64,000 nucleotides of DNA from Tardiphaga sp051811025 (GCF_051811025.1 NZ_JBPWQE010000001.1:2604001-2668000); one strand, 5' to 3'. Shown: positions 24,070 to 31,525, counted from the stretch's first letter. The notes: generated by a model not told the origin, from the letters alone. A program made the numbers and translations.

Positions 24070-24390
24070 ATGAAAAAAGCAGCATTGATCCTGGCCACTG
24101 TCGCAGCCATCGGCACGACCGCCATTACGGCGCCTGCTGAAGCGCGCGGATGGGGTAGAGGTTGGGGACCGGGTCCCGCAATCGGCTTTGGTATTGCCGC
24201 AGGTGCGCTGGCCGCGGGGGCCTATGGCGCGTACGGACCGTACGGCTATGGACCAAGCTATTATGGCTACGGTCCTGGCTACGGCTATTACCGACCGCGC
24301 TATTACCGTCCAGCTTACTATGGGGGTTACTATGGTCCCGGCCCCTATGCCTATGGCCCGCGTTACTATCGCAGCTATGGTTATTGGTAG
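24070..24390 (+). CDS. Secreted glycine/tyrosine-rich protein
   Basis: A 106-residue exported protein. Residues 1-25 are a signal peptide (cleavage likely after PAEA). The mature protein starts RGWGRGWGPGPAIGFGI, has a short hydrophobic stretch (AAGALAAGAYGAY), and then about 20 repeats of PYGYG, YYGPG and RYYRP type. Such low-complexity Gly/Tyr/Pro proteins are common in this bacterial group and may lie in the envelope. Function unknown. A near-consensus stress promoter and a strong terminator flank it. Confidence 0.78.
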   Translation: MKKAALILATVAAIGTTAITAPAEARGWGRGWGPGPAIGFGIAAGALAAGAYGAYGPYGYGPSYYGYGPGYGYYRPRYYRPAYYGGYYGPGPYAYGPRYYRSYGYW

Positions 24391-24454
24391 GGCTGAACAC
24401 GGCCCGGAGCATTGCTTCGGGCCTATCGCGCTGCACGCGCAGTGACTCGCATTC

Positions 24455-24491
24455 AATAAAAAGCCCGCCAGATAATGGCGGGCTTTTTATT
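24455..24491. terminator. Strong bidirectional terminator
   Basis: AATAAAAAGCCCGCCA at 24455-24470 and TGGCGGGCTTTTTATT at 24476-24491 form a perfect 16-bp hairpin with a five-base loop. T-runs lie on both sides, so it can end the Gly/Tyr-rich gene on the plus strand and the 61-residue gene on the minus strand. Confidence 0.92.
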
Positions 24492-24516
24492 GGTCGCTGC
24501 TGCGAGCAGATCGTAG

Positions 24517-24702
24517 CTAGTGCCGCACGCGGCGCTCCTGACGGGGCGTCACGAACTCGTTCCAGTCGGTGGCCCGTACCTTTTCGATCGTGGTCTCGTA
24601 ATAGTCTTCGCGTTCGCGCTGAAACTTCGCCTGTTTCTCGCGAAATTCTGCCACCCGGCGTTCCATGTCGGCGCGTGCCGCTGAAATTCTTTCTTCGTTC
24701 AT
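24517..24702 (-). CDS. 61-residue coiled-coil protein (YYE motif family)
   Basis: ATG at 24702 with AGAAGAGA upstream; the frame is open to 24813 but that part is not supported. The product is nearly all charged helix: RRVAEFREKQAKFQRERE, then DYYETTIEKVR, then a basic tail. It shares the pattern R-V-A-x-F-x-x-x-Q-A ... ER-x-x-YYE ... R with the C-terminal end of the protein at 26431-26904, so the two are paralogues. Function unknown. Confidence 0.7.
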   Translation of the reverse strand: MNEERISAARADMERRVAEFREKQAKFQREREDYYETTIEKVRATDWNEFVTPRQERRVRH

Positions 24703-24849
24703 TCTCTTCTCTTCGTTTCGCTCCCCAAGGAGAGCATCGATGCCGAATGCGGCATCAATCCGATCTTTGCAAGGCGACCGGTGGATAAGTCGAAGCGCGC
24801 GACGCTCACGCAAGCTGAGATCTCCCGCACCGAATCACCGGCAAAACAA

Positions 24850-24879
24850 AACCTCGCATCACCGCTGTGAAGCGAGGTT
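24850..24879 (-). terminator. Terminator on the minus strand
   Basis: AACCTCGC/GCGAGGTT stem (8 bp) continued after one mismatch by TCAC/GTGA around a four-base loop; on the minus strand it is followed by TTGTTTTG. It lies 47 bases downstream of the 55-residue gene and 14 bases downstream of the predicted start of an sigma-EcfG transcript. Confidence 0.75.
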
Positions 24880-24899
24880 GGATGTTCCAGCGCAGACGT

Positions 24900-24924
24900 A
24901 ACGCCGCCGACGCCAAAGGGTTCC
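24900..24924 (-). promoter_or_regulatory. Sigma-EcfG type promoter without an obvious gene
   Basis: Minus-strand GGAAC (24920-24924), 16 bases, CGTT (24900-24903), exact to consensus. It starts just after the stop codon of the 55-residue gene and points to the 61-residue gene at 24702. The terminator at 24850-24879 lies between, so the product may be a short RNA of about 50 bases or a leader with conditional read-through. Confidence 0.65.
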
Positions 24925-24925
24925 G

Positions 24926-25093
24926 TTATTCAACACTCTCCAATGCGAGCGCCTGTTCGAAATCCCGCATCCGCGCGTTGACCCAGTCTTCGTCCTGACA
25001 ACTCAACAGCAGCATTTCTCGTTCTGCCTTGCGGCAGAATTCCGGATCCGGATCGATGCTTTTCCAAAGGTCGATACGTGCCTGCAAATCCAT
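24926..25093 (-). CDS. 55-residue hypothetical protein
   Basis: ATG at 25093 after a GGGAGACTGAC ribosome site. The product is acidic and helical (DLQARIDLWKSIDPDPEF, CRKAEREMLLLSCQDEDW, then MRDFEQALALE) with two cysteines. No membrane segment. Function unknown. An exact stress promoter starts right behind its stop codon but points away from it. Confidence 0.68.
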   Translation of the reverse strand: MDLQARIDLWKSIDPDPEFCRKAEREMLLLSCQDEDWVNARMRDFEQALALESVE

Positions 25094-25176
25094 GTCAGTC
25101 TCCCTGTTTTCCAGCCGCGTATGCCCCGCCAACCCGGCGATTCCTGTGACGTCGCGATAAAACATTGGCGAATGAT

Positions 25177-25191
25177 GTTCGCTATTTGTTC
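25177..25191. promoter_or_regulatory. LexA-type SOS box
   Basis: GTTCGCTATTTGTTC is a perfect GTTC-N7-GTTC direct repeat, the alphaproteobacterial LexA site. It lies 84 bases upstream of the minus-strand 55-residue gene and 185 bases upstream of the plus-strand zinc-ribbon gene. Which one it controls is not clear, and no usual SOS gene is beside it. Confidence 0.45.
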
Positions 25192-25375
25192 TAGTTCAGG
25201 TCAACAGTTCTGTCCATCGGGATCTCGCTGCGGCAGATTGGAATGCACGGAAATTCTGCGGGGGAATGGTGCGATCAGGGGGGCCGATTTTGATCGCGAT
25301 GGAGAGTGTCATTGTCATCGGCTATAAGGCCGCTCGATCGGGGCCTTTTGCTTCGGCGTCTGTCAGGAGAGCTGC

Positions 25376-25582
25376 ATGAGCAAGCAGGCAATGCGCGAAG
25401 AGGCCGAGCGTCTGATCCGCGAGACTATGGAGCGCAAGGCGCTGGTAGTGAAGCAGGGCGACACACGGATTATGACGACCTGCGGCAAGTGCGGCGCGGC
25501 GAACAAGGTCTCGGCGCCGAAGGGCGTCGCGCGGGTGTCTTTCACCTGCAAGGAGTGCGGTCACGAGCAGGTCACGCTCTGA
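25376..25582 (+). CDS. Zinc-ribbon small protein
   Basis: A 68-residue protein with an N-terminal helix (MREEAERLIRETMERKALVV) and a C-terminal zinc ribbon: CGKCG at 36-40 and CKECG at 57-61, giving four cysteine ligands. AGGAGAGCTGC supplies the ribosome site. The ATG overlaps (ATGA) the end of a possible 37-codon frame starting at ATG 25266, whose reality is doubtful. The protein might bind nucleic acid or a partner; function unknown. Confidence 0.72.
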   Translation: MSKQAMREEAERLIRETMERKALVVKQGDTRIMTTCGKCGAANKVSAPKGVARVSFTCKECGHEQVTL

Positions 25583-25744
25583 CCCTATGCTGAAACCGGA
25601 AGTCGGCGCGAAAATTGCTTTGTGTTTCGCGATGGTCCGGGGCAATAATTGCAGTAACGGCTCGGGCAGGGCCGGCTGCAAAAATTGAAGGGCGTGAACG
25701 AATTACCCTTGGACCGGTGCGTATTTGCTGTGTTGGGGACGACC

Positions 25745-25993
25745 ATGCGTTTTTGGGTTTTGGGGACTTTCGGAATTTCTCTGGTGGCGTTGGCCACACC
25801 ATCTGCCGCTCAGTCCATTCGGACAGCTGAACCGCTCATCCTGGCGCCTTATGAAAGCGCGCTGGTCCAGGACGGGTCATGTGCGGCCGGCAAGATATTG
25901 AAGGTCACCGGCGCCATTCGCGGCCTGCGCCGCAAGAAGCTTTGCATCCCGCTTAATGAGATCCAGGCCTCACTGGGCTCGGTGGTTCAGTAA
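25745..25993 (+). CDS. Small exported protein with two cysteines
   Basis: An 82-residue protein. Residues 1-22 are a signal peptide (ATPSAAQ cleavage). The mature part has DGSCAAGKILKVTGAIRG and RRKKLCIPL, so two cysteines that could form a disulfide. Similar short proteins (with the CxxGKIxxVTG pattern) are known in Bradyrhizobium without function. The ATG at 25745 is favoured over 25685 by the signal peptide. Confidence 0.72.
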   Translation: MRFWVLGTFGISLVALATPSAAQSIRTAEPLILAPYESALVQDGSCAAGKILKVTGAIRGLRRKKLCIPLNEIQASLGSVVQ

Positions 25994-26109
25994 CCGCTCG
26001 CGGCAAGGCTTGCTTTGGCTGGGCGGCTTTCCGAGATTGCATCAATCGCCTGTTAACGTTGGAGCGAGCGCTCGCTTGGGCTGTATGGGCGACGTGTTAC
26101 GCTATCCCT

Positions 26110-26307
26110 ATGATCAGTCTCGTCCCAGTCGCCGCCGTCCTGGCGTCCGAACGCGGCGTCCGGCCGGCGCCGGTGATCGATTCCAGCGACGCTTCTCAAC
26201 GTGACTATTGGGCCTATCGGCTGAGCGTCTCGCCGACCGAATTGAACGCTGCGATCGAAAAGGTCGGGTCGTCGGTTGCCGCCGTGCGGCGACACCTCGG
26301 CAAATAA
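26110..26307 (+). CDS. DUF3606-like small protein (second copy)
   Basis: A 65-residue protein whose C-terminal half (YWAYRLSVSPTELNAAIEKV then SSVAAVRRHLGK) matches the DUF3606 core of the gene at 22619 (YWTHQLGVSREQLQAAVEKV). Its N-terminal part (MISLVPVAAVLASERGVRP) is different. The start may be ATG 26110 or upstream at 26059. Function unknown. Confidence 0.6.
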   Translation: MISLVPVAAVLASERGVRPAPVIDSSDASQRDYWAYRLSVSPTELNAAIEKVGSSVAAVRRHLGK

Positions 26308-26366
26308 CCCGGCCCGACAGACTGTCCGCTCAAACAGATCGTCCCCTCGAGTTGAAACCCCAAGGC

Positions 26367-26397
26367 GAAAGCCCCGCCGGGGGAGGACGGGGCTTTC
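26367..26397. terminator. Hairpin between convergent genes
   Basis: GAAAGCCCCG (26367-26376) and CGGGGCTTTC (26388-26397) pair perfectly over 10 bp. It lies between the ends of the DUF3606-like gene and the 157-residue gene, but T-runs are short. Confidence 0.6.
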
Positions 26398-26430
26398 TGA
26401 AAACAGAGCATCGGGGAAGCTGCTCCGGCT

Positions 26431-26904
26431 TTACAACCGGTCGCGTCCGGAATCGTTCCGCAGCGTTGTTCGGATACGCGTCTGCATGGCTTCGTAGTAA
26501 ACGTCGCGCTCGTGGATCATCTGGGCCTGGCGAGCCTTGAACGAAGCAACGCGCTTGAGGATCTCCGCTCGCTCAGATGGGCCCGAATAGAGCGGATCTT
26601 TCCGGGCAGGAGACGGCGTGTTGGTTGGAGCTGCAACAGGAACGTCCTGCGAATTGCGCTCCGAGGTTTCAATTGCCGCATTCGTCGCATGTCCAATCAA
26701 AGCAGGGGCCGTCGAACTATCGGTGTCCGTGATAGCAGGCGAGATGAGGTTTTCCGTTGAACCGGATGCTTGCGACGGTGCGTGGCTCGGCGGTTGCCAG
26801 ATGTTCAGCCGCTGGGCCGCGACCGGATGCGCCGCAGCGACCTCCTGTACGAATGCGAGCGTCTGCGCGACCAGTCGGTCACGCTCTTCTTTCCAAGATG
26901 CCAT
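26431..26904 (-). CDS. 157-residue protein with C-terminal YYE coiled-coil motif
   Basis: ATG at 26904 after GGGGAAACGCGTC. The N-terminal 40 residues form a helix (WKEERDRLVAQTLAFVQEVA), the middle 80 are low-complexity Ser/Thr/Pro/Ala, and the C-terminal 45 (AEILKRVASFKARQAQMIHE then RDVYYEAMQTRIRTTL) match the small protein at 24517-24702. So the C-terminal element has been used twice. No membrane segment. Function unknown. Confidence 0.7.
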   Translation of the reverse strand: MASWKEERDRLVAQTLAFVQEVAAAHPVAAQRLNIWQPPSHAPSQASGSTENLISPAITDTDSSTAPALIGHATNAAIETSERNSQDVPVAAPTNTPSPARKDPLYSGPSERAEILKRVASFKARQAQMIHERDVYYEAMQTRIRTTLRNDSGRDRL

Positions 26905-27048
26905 GACGCGTTTCCCCAATCCCGCGTGCATTGTCTGCGAAGTGCGAGCTCGACGTCAATTGAATTGCATCTCTTCGGTGGATGATCGCGCTGCCGTGCT
27001 TGCGGCGCATGGATGTTACCGCTAGTTCGGAACAAACGGGAGATTTCC

Positions 27049-27288
27049 ATGGCCAAGATCGATCTGGACTCACTGAGCATCGAGGAACTTGCGGCACTGC
27101 GTGATCATGCATCCGACAAGCTGGCCGAAAAAGTTGCAGCGCGTCAGGCTGAGCTCGAAGCTGAGCTCGATAAGCTCGCGCAGTATGGGAAATCCGTGAA
27201 GAAGTCTCAGGCAACGCCGGTGGCAAAGCCGAAGAAGGACGACCTGTCGAAGAGCGAGCTCTCCGCCGACGTTTCGCGGGCTGCATAA
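27049..27288 (+). CDS. H-NS-like N-terminal (oligomerisation) domain protein
   Basis: A 79-residue protein starting MAKIDLDSLSIEELAALRDH with a long helix of the H-NS dimerisation type (SDKLAEKVAARQAELEAELDK), then a Lys/Ser-rich tail. The DNA-binding segment of H-NS family proteins (a YRHP-x-TGETWTGRG-like loop) is absent. It resembles natural H-NS fragments such as H-NST that hinder full-length H-NS. A GGGAG ribosome site precedes the ATG. The neighbouring frame at 27465 is a broken full-length relative. Confidence 0.65.
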   Translation: MAKIDLDSLSIEELAALRDHASDKLAEKVAARQAELEAELDKLAQYGKSVKKSQATPVAKPKKDDLSKSELSADVSRAA

Positions 27289-27319
27289 AGATTTCGCAGA
27301 TAGGTATTTAACTACTTGA

Positions 27320-27345
27320 GGACGGAGCGCATTTCAGCTTCGTCC
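27320..27345 (+). terminator. Hairpin after the H-NS-like fragment gene
   Basis: GGACGGAGC (27320-27328) pairs with GCTTCGTCC (27337-27345) over 9 bp including one G-T pair. A T-rich stretch follows. Confidence 0.5.
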
Positions 27346-27464
27346 CGATATTTCATTTTGATGTGGTGTTTTGACACCGCCGCCATTTTATTCAATTGAC
27401 GCACGCTGGTGCATATTGCGCGCATTGGGGAAGGAGTGCGGACGTATTTGATCGGAGCCTATTT

Positions 27465-27790
27465 ATGCCGACCCTTGATATCAAATCCCTTTCAGTTCCC
27501 TTTCAGTTCCCGAGCTCCTCGCATTGCGGCAGGATATCGACAAGCAACTGCAAGCCCACCGCGCCGAATTGCAGGCGCAACTCGCGCAGATCCGAAGCGT
27601 CGACAGCAGAACCAGCCACGTCTAAGGCATCAAGGTTCCGCCGAAGTATCGCCATCCCAAGACGGGAGAGACCTGGACCGGGCGCGGCGGTGTTGCGGGC
27701 TGGCTCGCCAAGGAGATCGCCGCCGGTCGCAAGCGGGAAGACTTTTTGATCGACAAGCCCGCCAGGAACGGACGCGCCAAAGCGAAATAG
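27465..27790 (+). pseudogene. Broken H-NS-family DNA-binding protein gene
   Basis: The frame starts MPTLDIKSLSVP, then loses its frame at a perfect 11-bp tandem duplication (CCCTTTCAGTT at 27487-27497 and again 27498-27508). Removing one copy joins SVP to ELLALRQDIDKQLQAHRAEL, the H-NS helix region. Further on an in-frame TAA interrupts ...TSHV | GIKVPPKYRHPKTGETWTGR, the H-NS DNA-binding loop region, and the frame ends KPARNGRAKAK. So there are two lesions, a frameshift and a stop. The upstream fragment gene (27049) is a separate relative. Confidence 0.8.
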
Positions 27791-27893
27791 ATCCGGGAAA
27801 CGTGGCGACGAAGCAAAGCATGCGTGAGCTCGGGATGGCACCGGATCCCGGTCTGCGCCATTGTCGTCGGATCACTTCCTCTCGGACCTTCCA

Positions 27894-28655
27894 ATGATTG
27901 CAACTGACCTTCGCACTGGTGTGGATCGTCTTGGCGAGATGATCGCCGAGGCCAGAACCATCGTGCCGTTTACCGGCGCGGGGATCTCGACCGAAACGGG
28001 CATTCCCGATTTCCGTTCGCCTGGTGGTTTGTGGACCCGCAATCAACCAATCCCGTTCGACGAATTCGTCGCCAGCCAGGACGCGCGCGATGAAGCCTGG
28101 CGCCGGCGCTTTGCGATGGAAGAGACATTCGCCGCGGCCAAGCCTGGTCGCGGCCATCGCGCACTCGCCTCACTCTACAAGGTCGGCAAGATTCCCGCTG
28201 TGATCACCCAAAACATCGACAACTTGCATCAAGCGTCCGGCTTCACAGCTGACGCTGTGATCGAGCTGCACGGCAATACGACCTATGCGCGCTGCATTGG
28301 TTGCGCGAGGCGCTATGAGCTCGACTGGGTGAAGACCAGATTGGATTCCGAAAGACAGGCGCCAGACTGCCCGGTATGCGGCGAGCCGGTGAAGACTGCG
28401 ACGATCTCATTCGGTCAGGCGATGCCTGAAGATGAGATGCGTCGCGCAGCCGAGTTATCGCAGCACTGCGATCTATTCATTGCGATTGGATCGTCGCTCG
28501 TCGTGTGGCCCGCAGCGGGATTCCCGATGATGGCGAAACATGCCGGTGCACGCCTTGTCATCATCAACAATGAACCGACCGAGCAGGACGATCACGCTGA
28601 CCTTGTCATTCGCCATGATATCGGCGAAACGCTCGGACCATTCGTCGGAAATTGA
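27894..28655 (+). CDS. cobB: Sir2-family NAD-dependent deacylase
   Basis: A 253-residue sirtuin that removes acyl groups from lysine using NAD+. The Rossmann signature GAGIS is at 28-32, TQNIDNLH at 105-112 and the catalytic His126 in ELHGN. The zinc is held by Cys134, Cys137, Cys159 and Cys162. In this group sirtuins act on acyl-CoA synthetases, among others. The start at ATG 27894 is preferred; the ribosome site is weak. It lies directly behind the H-NS-like pseudogene. Confidence 0.92.
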   Translation: MIATDLRTGVDRLGEMIAEARTIVPFTGAGISTETGIPDFRSPGGLWTRNQPIPFDEFVASQDARDEAWRRRFAMEETFAAAKPGRGHRALASLYKVGKIPAVITQNIDNLHQASGFTADAVIELHGNTTYARCIGCARRYELDWVKTRLDSERQAPDCPVCGEPVKTATISFGQAMPEDEMRRAAELSQHCDLFIAIGSSLVVWPAAGFPMMAKHAGARLVIINNEPTEQDDHADLVIRHDIGETLGPFVGN

Positions 28656-28800
28656 TGCGCATCTGATTCGTTTGAGCGCAAGCTGTTCATAGCTGTCACT
28701 GTGTTCGTTTTTTGTCTTTGCTGATCAGGCGACAGTGTTATCTTCGAATCGAAAGATTCGCACCGCGCCATCGTGAATTAGCTTCGATGGGGCATGTGAG

Positions 28801-29508
28801 ATGGCGCTGACAGGGCTGACAGCGCAAATGATAGTGGGATCCGGGGCCATGGGGTCGGACGCATTTGAGTCCAAGCGGTTGGGGGTACTGATTCCTGGAG
28901 CGGGTAGTCCGCGAGCAGGGAATGAGCACTCAGGCAACGCAAGCCGAGATGCACTCGACCCCTTCGCGGGTGTCGGCGAAGGCAACGCAGTCGATCTCGT
29001 CGAGATCAGCGGTGTCATCAAGTGGTTCGATGCCTCCAAGGGTTATGGCTTCATCATTCCCGATAATGGCGCAGCCGATGTGCTCCTGCATGTGACCGTG
29101 CTTCGCCGCGACGGCTACCAGACGGCCTATGAAGGTGCCCGCGTGGTCGTGGAATGCACCCAGCGGTCCAAGGGCTATCAGGCTTTCCGCGTTGTCTCGA
29201 TGGACGAGTCGACTGCCATCCATCCCGCGCAGATGTTGCCGCCGCGCACCCATGTCAGCGTGACGCCCACCAGTGGCCTCGAGCGGGCGCAGGTGAAGTG
29301 GTTCAACCGGCTGCGTGGCTTCGGCTTCCTGAGCTGCGGCGAAGGCACCCCTGATATCTTCGTTCACATGGAAACCCTGCGCCGCTTCGGTATGACCGAG
29401 CTGCGTCCCGGCCAGTATGTGCTGGTGCGCTTTGGGCCCGGCTCCAAGGGCATGATGGCTGCCGAGATCCAGCCCGAAGGCGGTACGCCCGGCCTGTCGT
29501 CGCACTAA
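28801..29508 (+). CDS. Protein with two cold-shock domains
   Basis: A 235-residue protein with a low-complexity N-terminus and two CSD folds: one at about residues 67-137 (GVIKWFDASKGYGFI, then DVLLHVTVL) and one at about 161-228 (AQVKWFNRLRGFGFL, then DIFVHMETL). Both carry RNP1/RNP2-type aromatic residues, so they should bind single-stranded RNA or DNA. Double-CSD proteins are typical of Bradyrhizobium and relatives. The start may instead be ATG 28849. Single-domain CspA is different. Confidence 0.86.
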   Translation: MALTGLTAQMIVGSGAMGSDAFESKRLGVLIPGAGSPRAGNEHSGNASRDALDPFAGVGEGNAVDLVEISGVIKWFDASKGYGFIIPDNGAADVLLHVTVLRRDGYQTAYEGARVVVECTQRSKGYQAFRVVSMDESTAIHPAQMLPPRTHVSVTPTSGLERAQVKWFNRLRGFGFLSCGEGTPDIFVHMETLRRFGMTELRPGQYVLVRFGPGSKGMMAAEIQPEGGTPGLSSH

Positions 29509-29671
29509 GCCGTCCGCGGTTTTCCAGATTTCTTGCAGGTTTCCTGTCCGCCCTGCCGTAACAGGGCCATCACGCGGCTGTGCATCACGACCGTCTGGCG
29601 CTGGCATACATCGTCAGGCTAGGGTCGCGCCGCCCGGCGTCTCGACCGGGCTCTTGCGTGGATTGCCCTTC

Positions 29672-30151
29672 ATGAGTCTGTTTCGTTTTGCCGCCCGCTG
29701 CCGCCTCTCGATGCTGGCCGCGATTGCCGCTTTTGCCCTTGTAGCCCATCAGCCACCTGCCTCCGCCGCCGAGTTCCAGCCGCTCGAAATCGTCACCAAG
29801 TCAGGTGTGCGGACGTTCTCCGTCGAAATCGCCAAGACCGACGTGGAGCGGGCGACCGGGCTGATGTACCGCAAGGAGCTCGCGGACGGCCGCGGCATGC
29901 TGTTCGACTTCACGCCTGAGCAGCAGGTCTCCATGTGGATGAAGAACACCTTCGTGTCGCTCGATATGATCTTCATCACTGGCGACGGCCGGGTGCTCCG
30001 GATCGCAGAGAATACCGAGCCGCAATCCCTCAAGATCATTTCCTCGGGAGGCCCGGCACGGGCGGTCCTCGAAGTGGTCGCTGGTACTGCCAAAAAATAT
30101 GGAATCGCTCCGGGAGACCAAGTGGTCCATCCCTTGTTCAAGAAGCGTTAA
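29672..30151 (+). CDS. DUF192 family exported protein
   Basis: A 159-residue protein. Residues 1-33 form a signal peptide. The DUF192 fold follows: TFSVEIAKTDVERATGLMYR, then MLFDF, then MWMKNTFVSLDMIFI and the late VLEVVAGTAKKYGI. Function unknown; the family occurs often next to cold-shock genes, as here (164 bases after it). The ATG at 29672 is preferred over an upstream TTG. Confidence 0.87.
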   Translation: MSLFRFAARCRLSMLAAIAAFALVAHQPPASAAEFQPLEIVTKSGVRTFSVEIAKTDVERATGLMYRKELADGRGMLFDFTPEQQVSMWMKNTFVSLDMIFITGDGRVLRIAENTEPQSLKIISSGGPARAVLEVVAGTAKKYGIAPGDQVVHPLFKKR

Positions 30152-30172
30152 GTCTTTGAATTCAATGGGGGA

Positions 30173-30249
30173 TGGTCGGGGCACTAGGATTCGAACCTAG
30201 GACCTGCGGTACCCAAAACCGCCGCGCTACCAGGCTGCGCTATACCCCG
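30173..30249 (-). tRNA. tRNA-Pro (anticodon UGG)
   Basis: On the minus strand CGGGGTA and TGCCCCG form the acceptor stem, with ACCA encoded at the 3' end. The anticodon stem GCGGT/ACCGC encloses TTTGGGT with anticodon TGG. The T arm is CCTAG-GTTCGAAT-CCTAG. The gene looks intact and sits 21 bases after the convergent DUF192 gene. Confidence 0.95.
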
Positions 30250-30340
30250 ACGATGCGGTGTCGATACACGCTTAGGCGGGGGGCAGCAAGGCATCTGCCG
30301 GCGATTTCTCGCTTGTCCCGCACCACGCTCGATAACTGGC

Positions 30341-31525
30341 CTATTCTGCAGCCTTGGACGGCGGTGCCTGCTGCGCCGATGCAGCGGGGACGGCGGGTTT
30401 CGGCAGAGGCTTGTCCTGCTTTTTTGACCACGAGATGTAATAGGCCACACAGGTCATGATGCCGATTCCAGCGGCGCTGACGAACACCTGGGCCAGGAAC
30501 GAGCCCGACGACATCATCAACTGGAAGTGGCCGACGAAGGACAGGAATACGCCGACGCAGAACACGGCGAGCGACTGCTGGCCGCATTTGATCAGCGGTT
30601 GGAACACCGGCCACTCCAGGCCTTTCCATTCCTTCGGCACGAAGCGGGTGACGAAGAAGGCGATGATCACGAAGTGCAGCACACGATAGGGCGCGAGGTT
30701 GGTTTTGTCGTTCGGATTGAACGCGTCGAACAACCAGTCCGGCATGATCATGTGGCCAGTGTCCGGGAAGCGACCGGCCATCGTCATGACAAGCGAGAAC
30801 AAGAGATAGGCGATGCCGAAATACAGCAGCACCTTGGAGCGGATCACCGAGCGTGACTCGAGTGCGCCGCCGAGCGCGAACCACGCGCCGAATACGAATA
30901 GCAATTGCCAGGTGAACGGGTTGAAGTACCAGACGCCGTAAGGATAGGCGGGCAGATTCCAGCCGAACTGGCGCGCCGCGAAATACAGTGCTAGCGACGC
31001 CAGCATCGTGAGATCCGGTTTGCGCAGCATCATCCACAGCACCGGCGGGAACAGGCCCATCAGCACGATATAGAGCGGCAGCACGTCGAGATTGAGCGGC
31101 TTGAACTTGAGCAGTAGACCTTGCGTTAGCGTCTGGATCGGATTGTCGACCAGACCGGCAACGTTGAATTCGTTGATGATGTCGGGGTCGTTATAGCGCT
31201 GCGCCACATAGCCGATGGCGGCGATATAGATCACGAACAGGATGACGTGGGCGACATAGAGCTGCCAGACCCGCTTGGTCAGGCGGGTGGCGCCGACGAT
31301 GAAGCCACGCTCCAGCATCATCTTGGCGTAGACGAAGGACGCCGTGTAGCCGGAGATGAAGACGAACAGATCGGCGGCGTCGGAGAAGCCATAGTTCCGG
31401 GTGGTGACCCAGTTCACCACATTGTCGGGGATGTGATCGAGGTAGATCGCCCAGTTGGCGATCCCGCGAAACAGGTCCAGCCGCAGGTCGCGGCCTTTGG
31501 GGGGAAGAATGGCGTGAATGTCCAT
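30341..31525 (-). CDS. OpgC-family acyltransferase (osmoregulated periplasmic glucan succinylation)
   Basis: A 394-residue membrane protein with about ten hydrophobic segments. It starts with RDLRLDLFRGIANWAIYLDH and DAADLFVFISGYTASFVYAK, the OpgC/acyltransferase-3-like pattern. OpgC succinylates osmoregulated periplasmic glucans; cyclic glucans of this group could be the target. No opgGH genes are in the window, so the substrate is an inference. The C-terminal 20 residues are an Ala/Pro/Lys-rich tail. Confidence 0.88.
   Translation of the reverse strand: MDIHAILPPKGRDLRLDLFRGIANWAIYLDHIPDNVVNWVTTRNYGFSDAADLFVFISGYTASFVYAKMMLERGFIVGATRLTKRVWQLYVAHVILFVIYIAAIGYVAQRYNDPDIINEFNVAGLVDNPIQTLTQGLLLKFKPLNLDVLPLYIVLMGLFPPVLWMMLRKPDLTMLASLALYFAARQFGWNLPAYPYGVWYFNPFTWQLLFVFGAWFALGGALESRSVIRSKVLLYFGIAYLLFSLVMTMAGRFPDTGHMIMPDWLFDAFNPNDKTNLAPYRVLHFVIIAFFVTRFVPKEWKGLEWPVFQPLIKCGQQSLAVFCVGVFLSFVGHFQLMMSSGSFLAQVFVSAAGIGIMTCVAYYISWSKKQDKPLPKPAVPAASAQQAPPSKAAE

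Noticed and set aside
25266..25379. 37-codon frame ending at the ATGA of the zinc-ribbon gene
   Set aside because: The start has no ribosome site and composition is unremarkable; the overlap may be chance.
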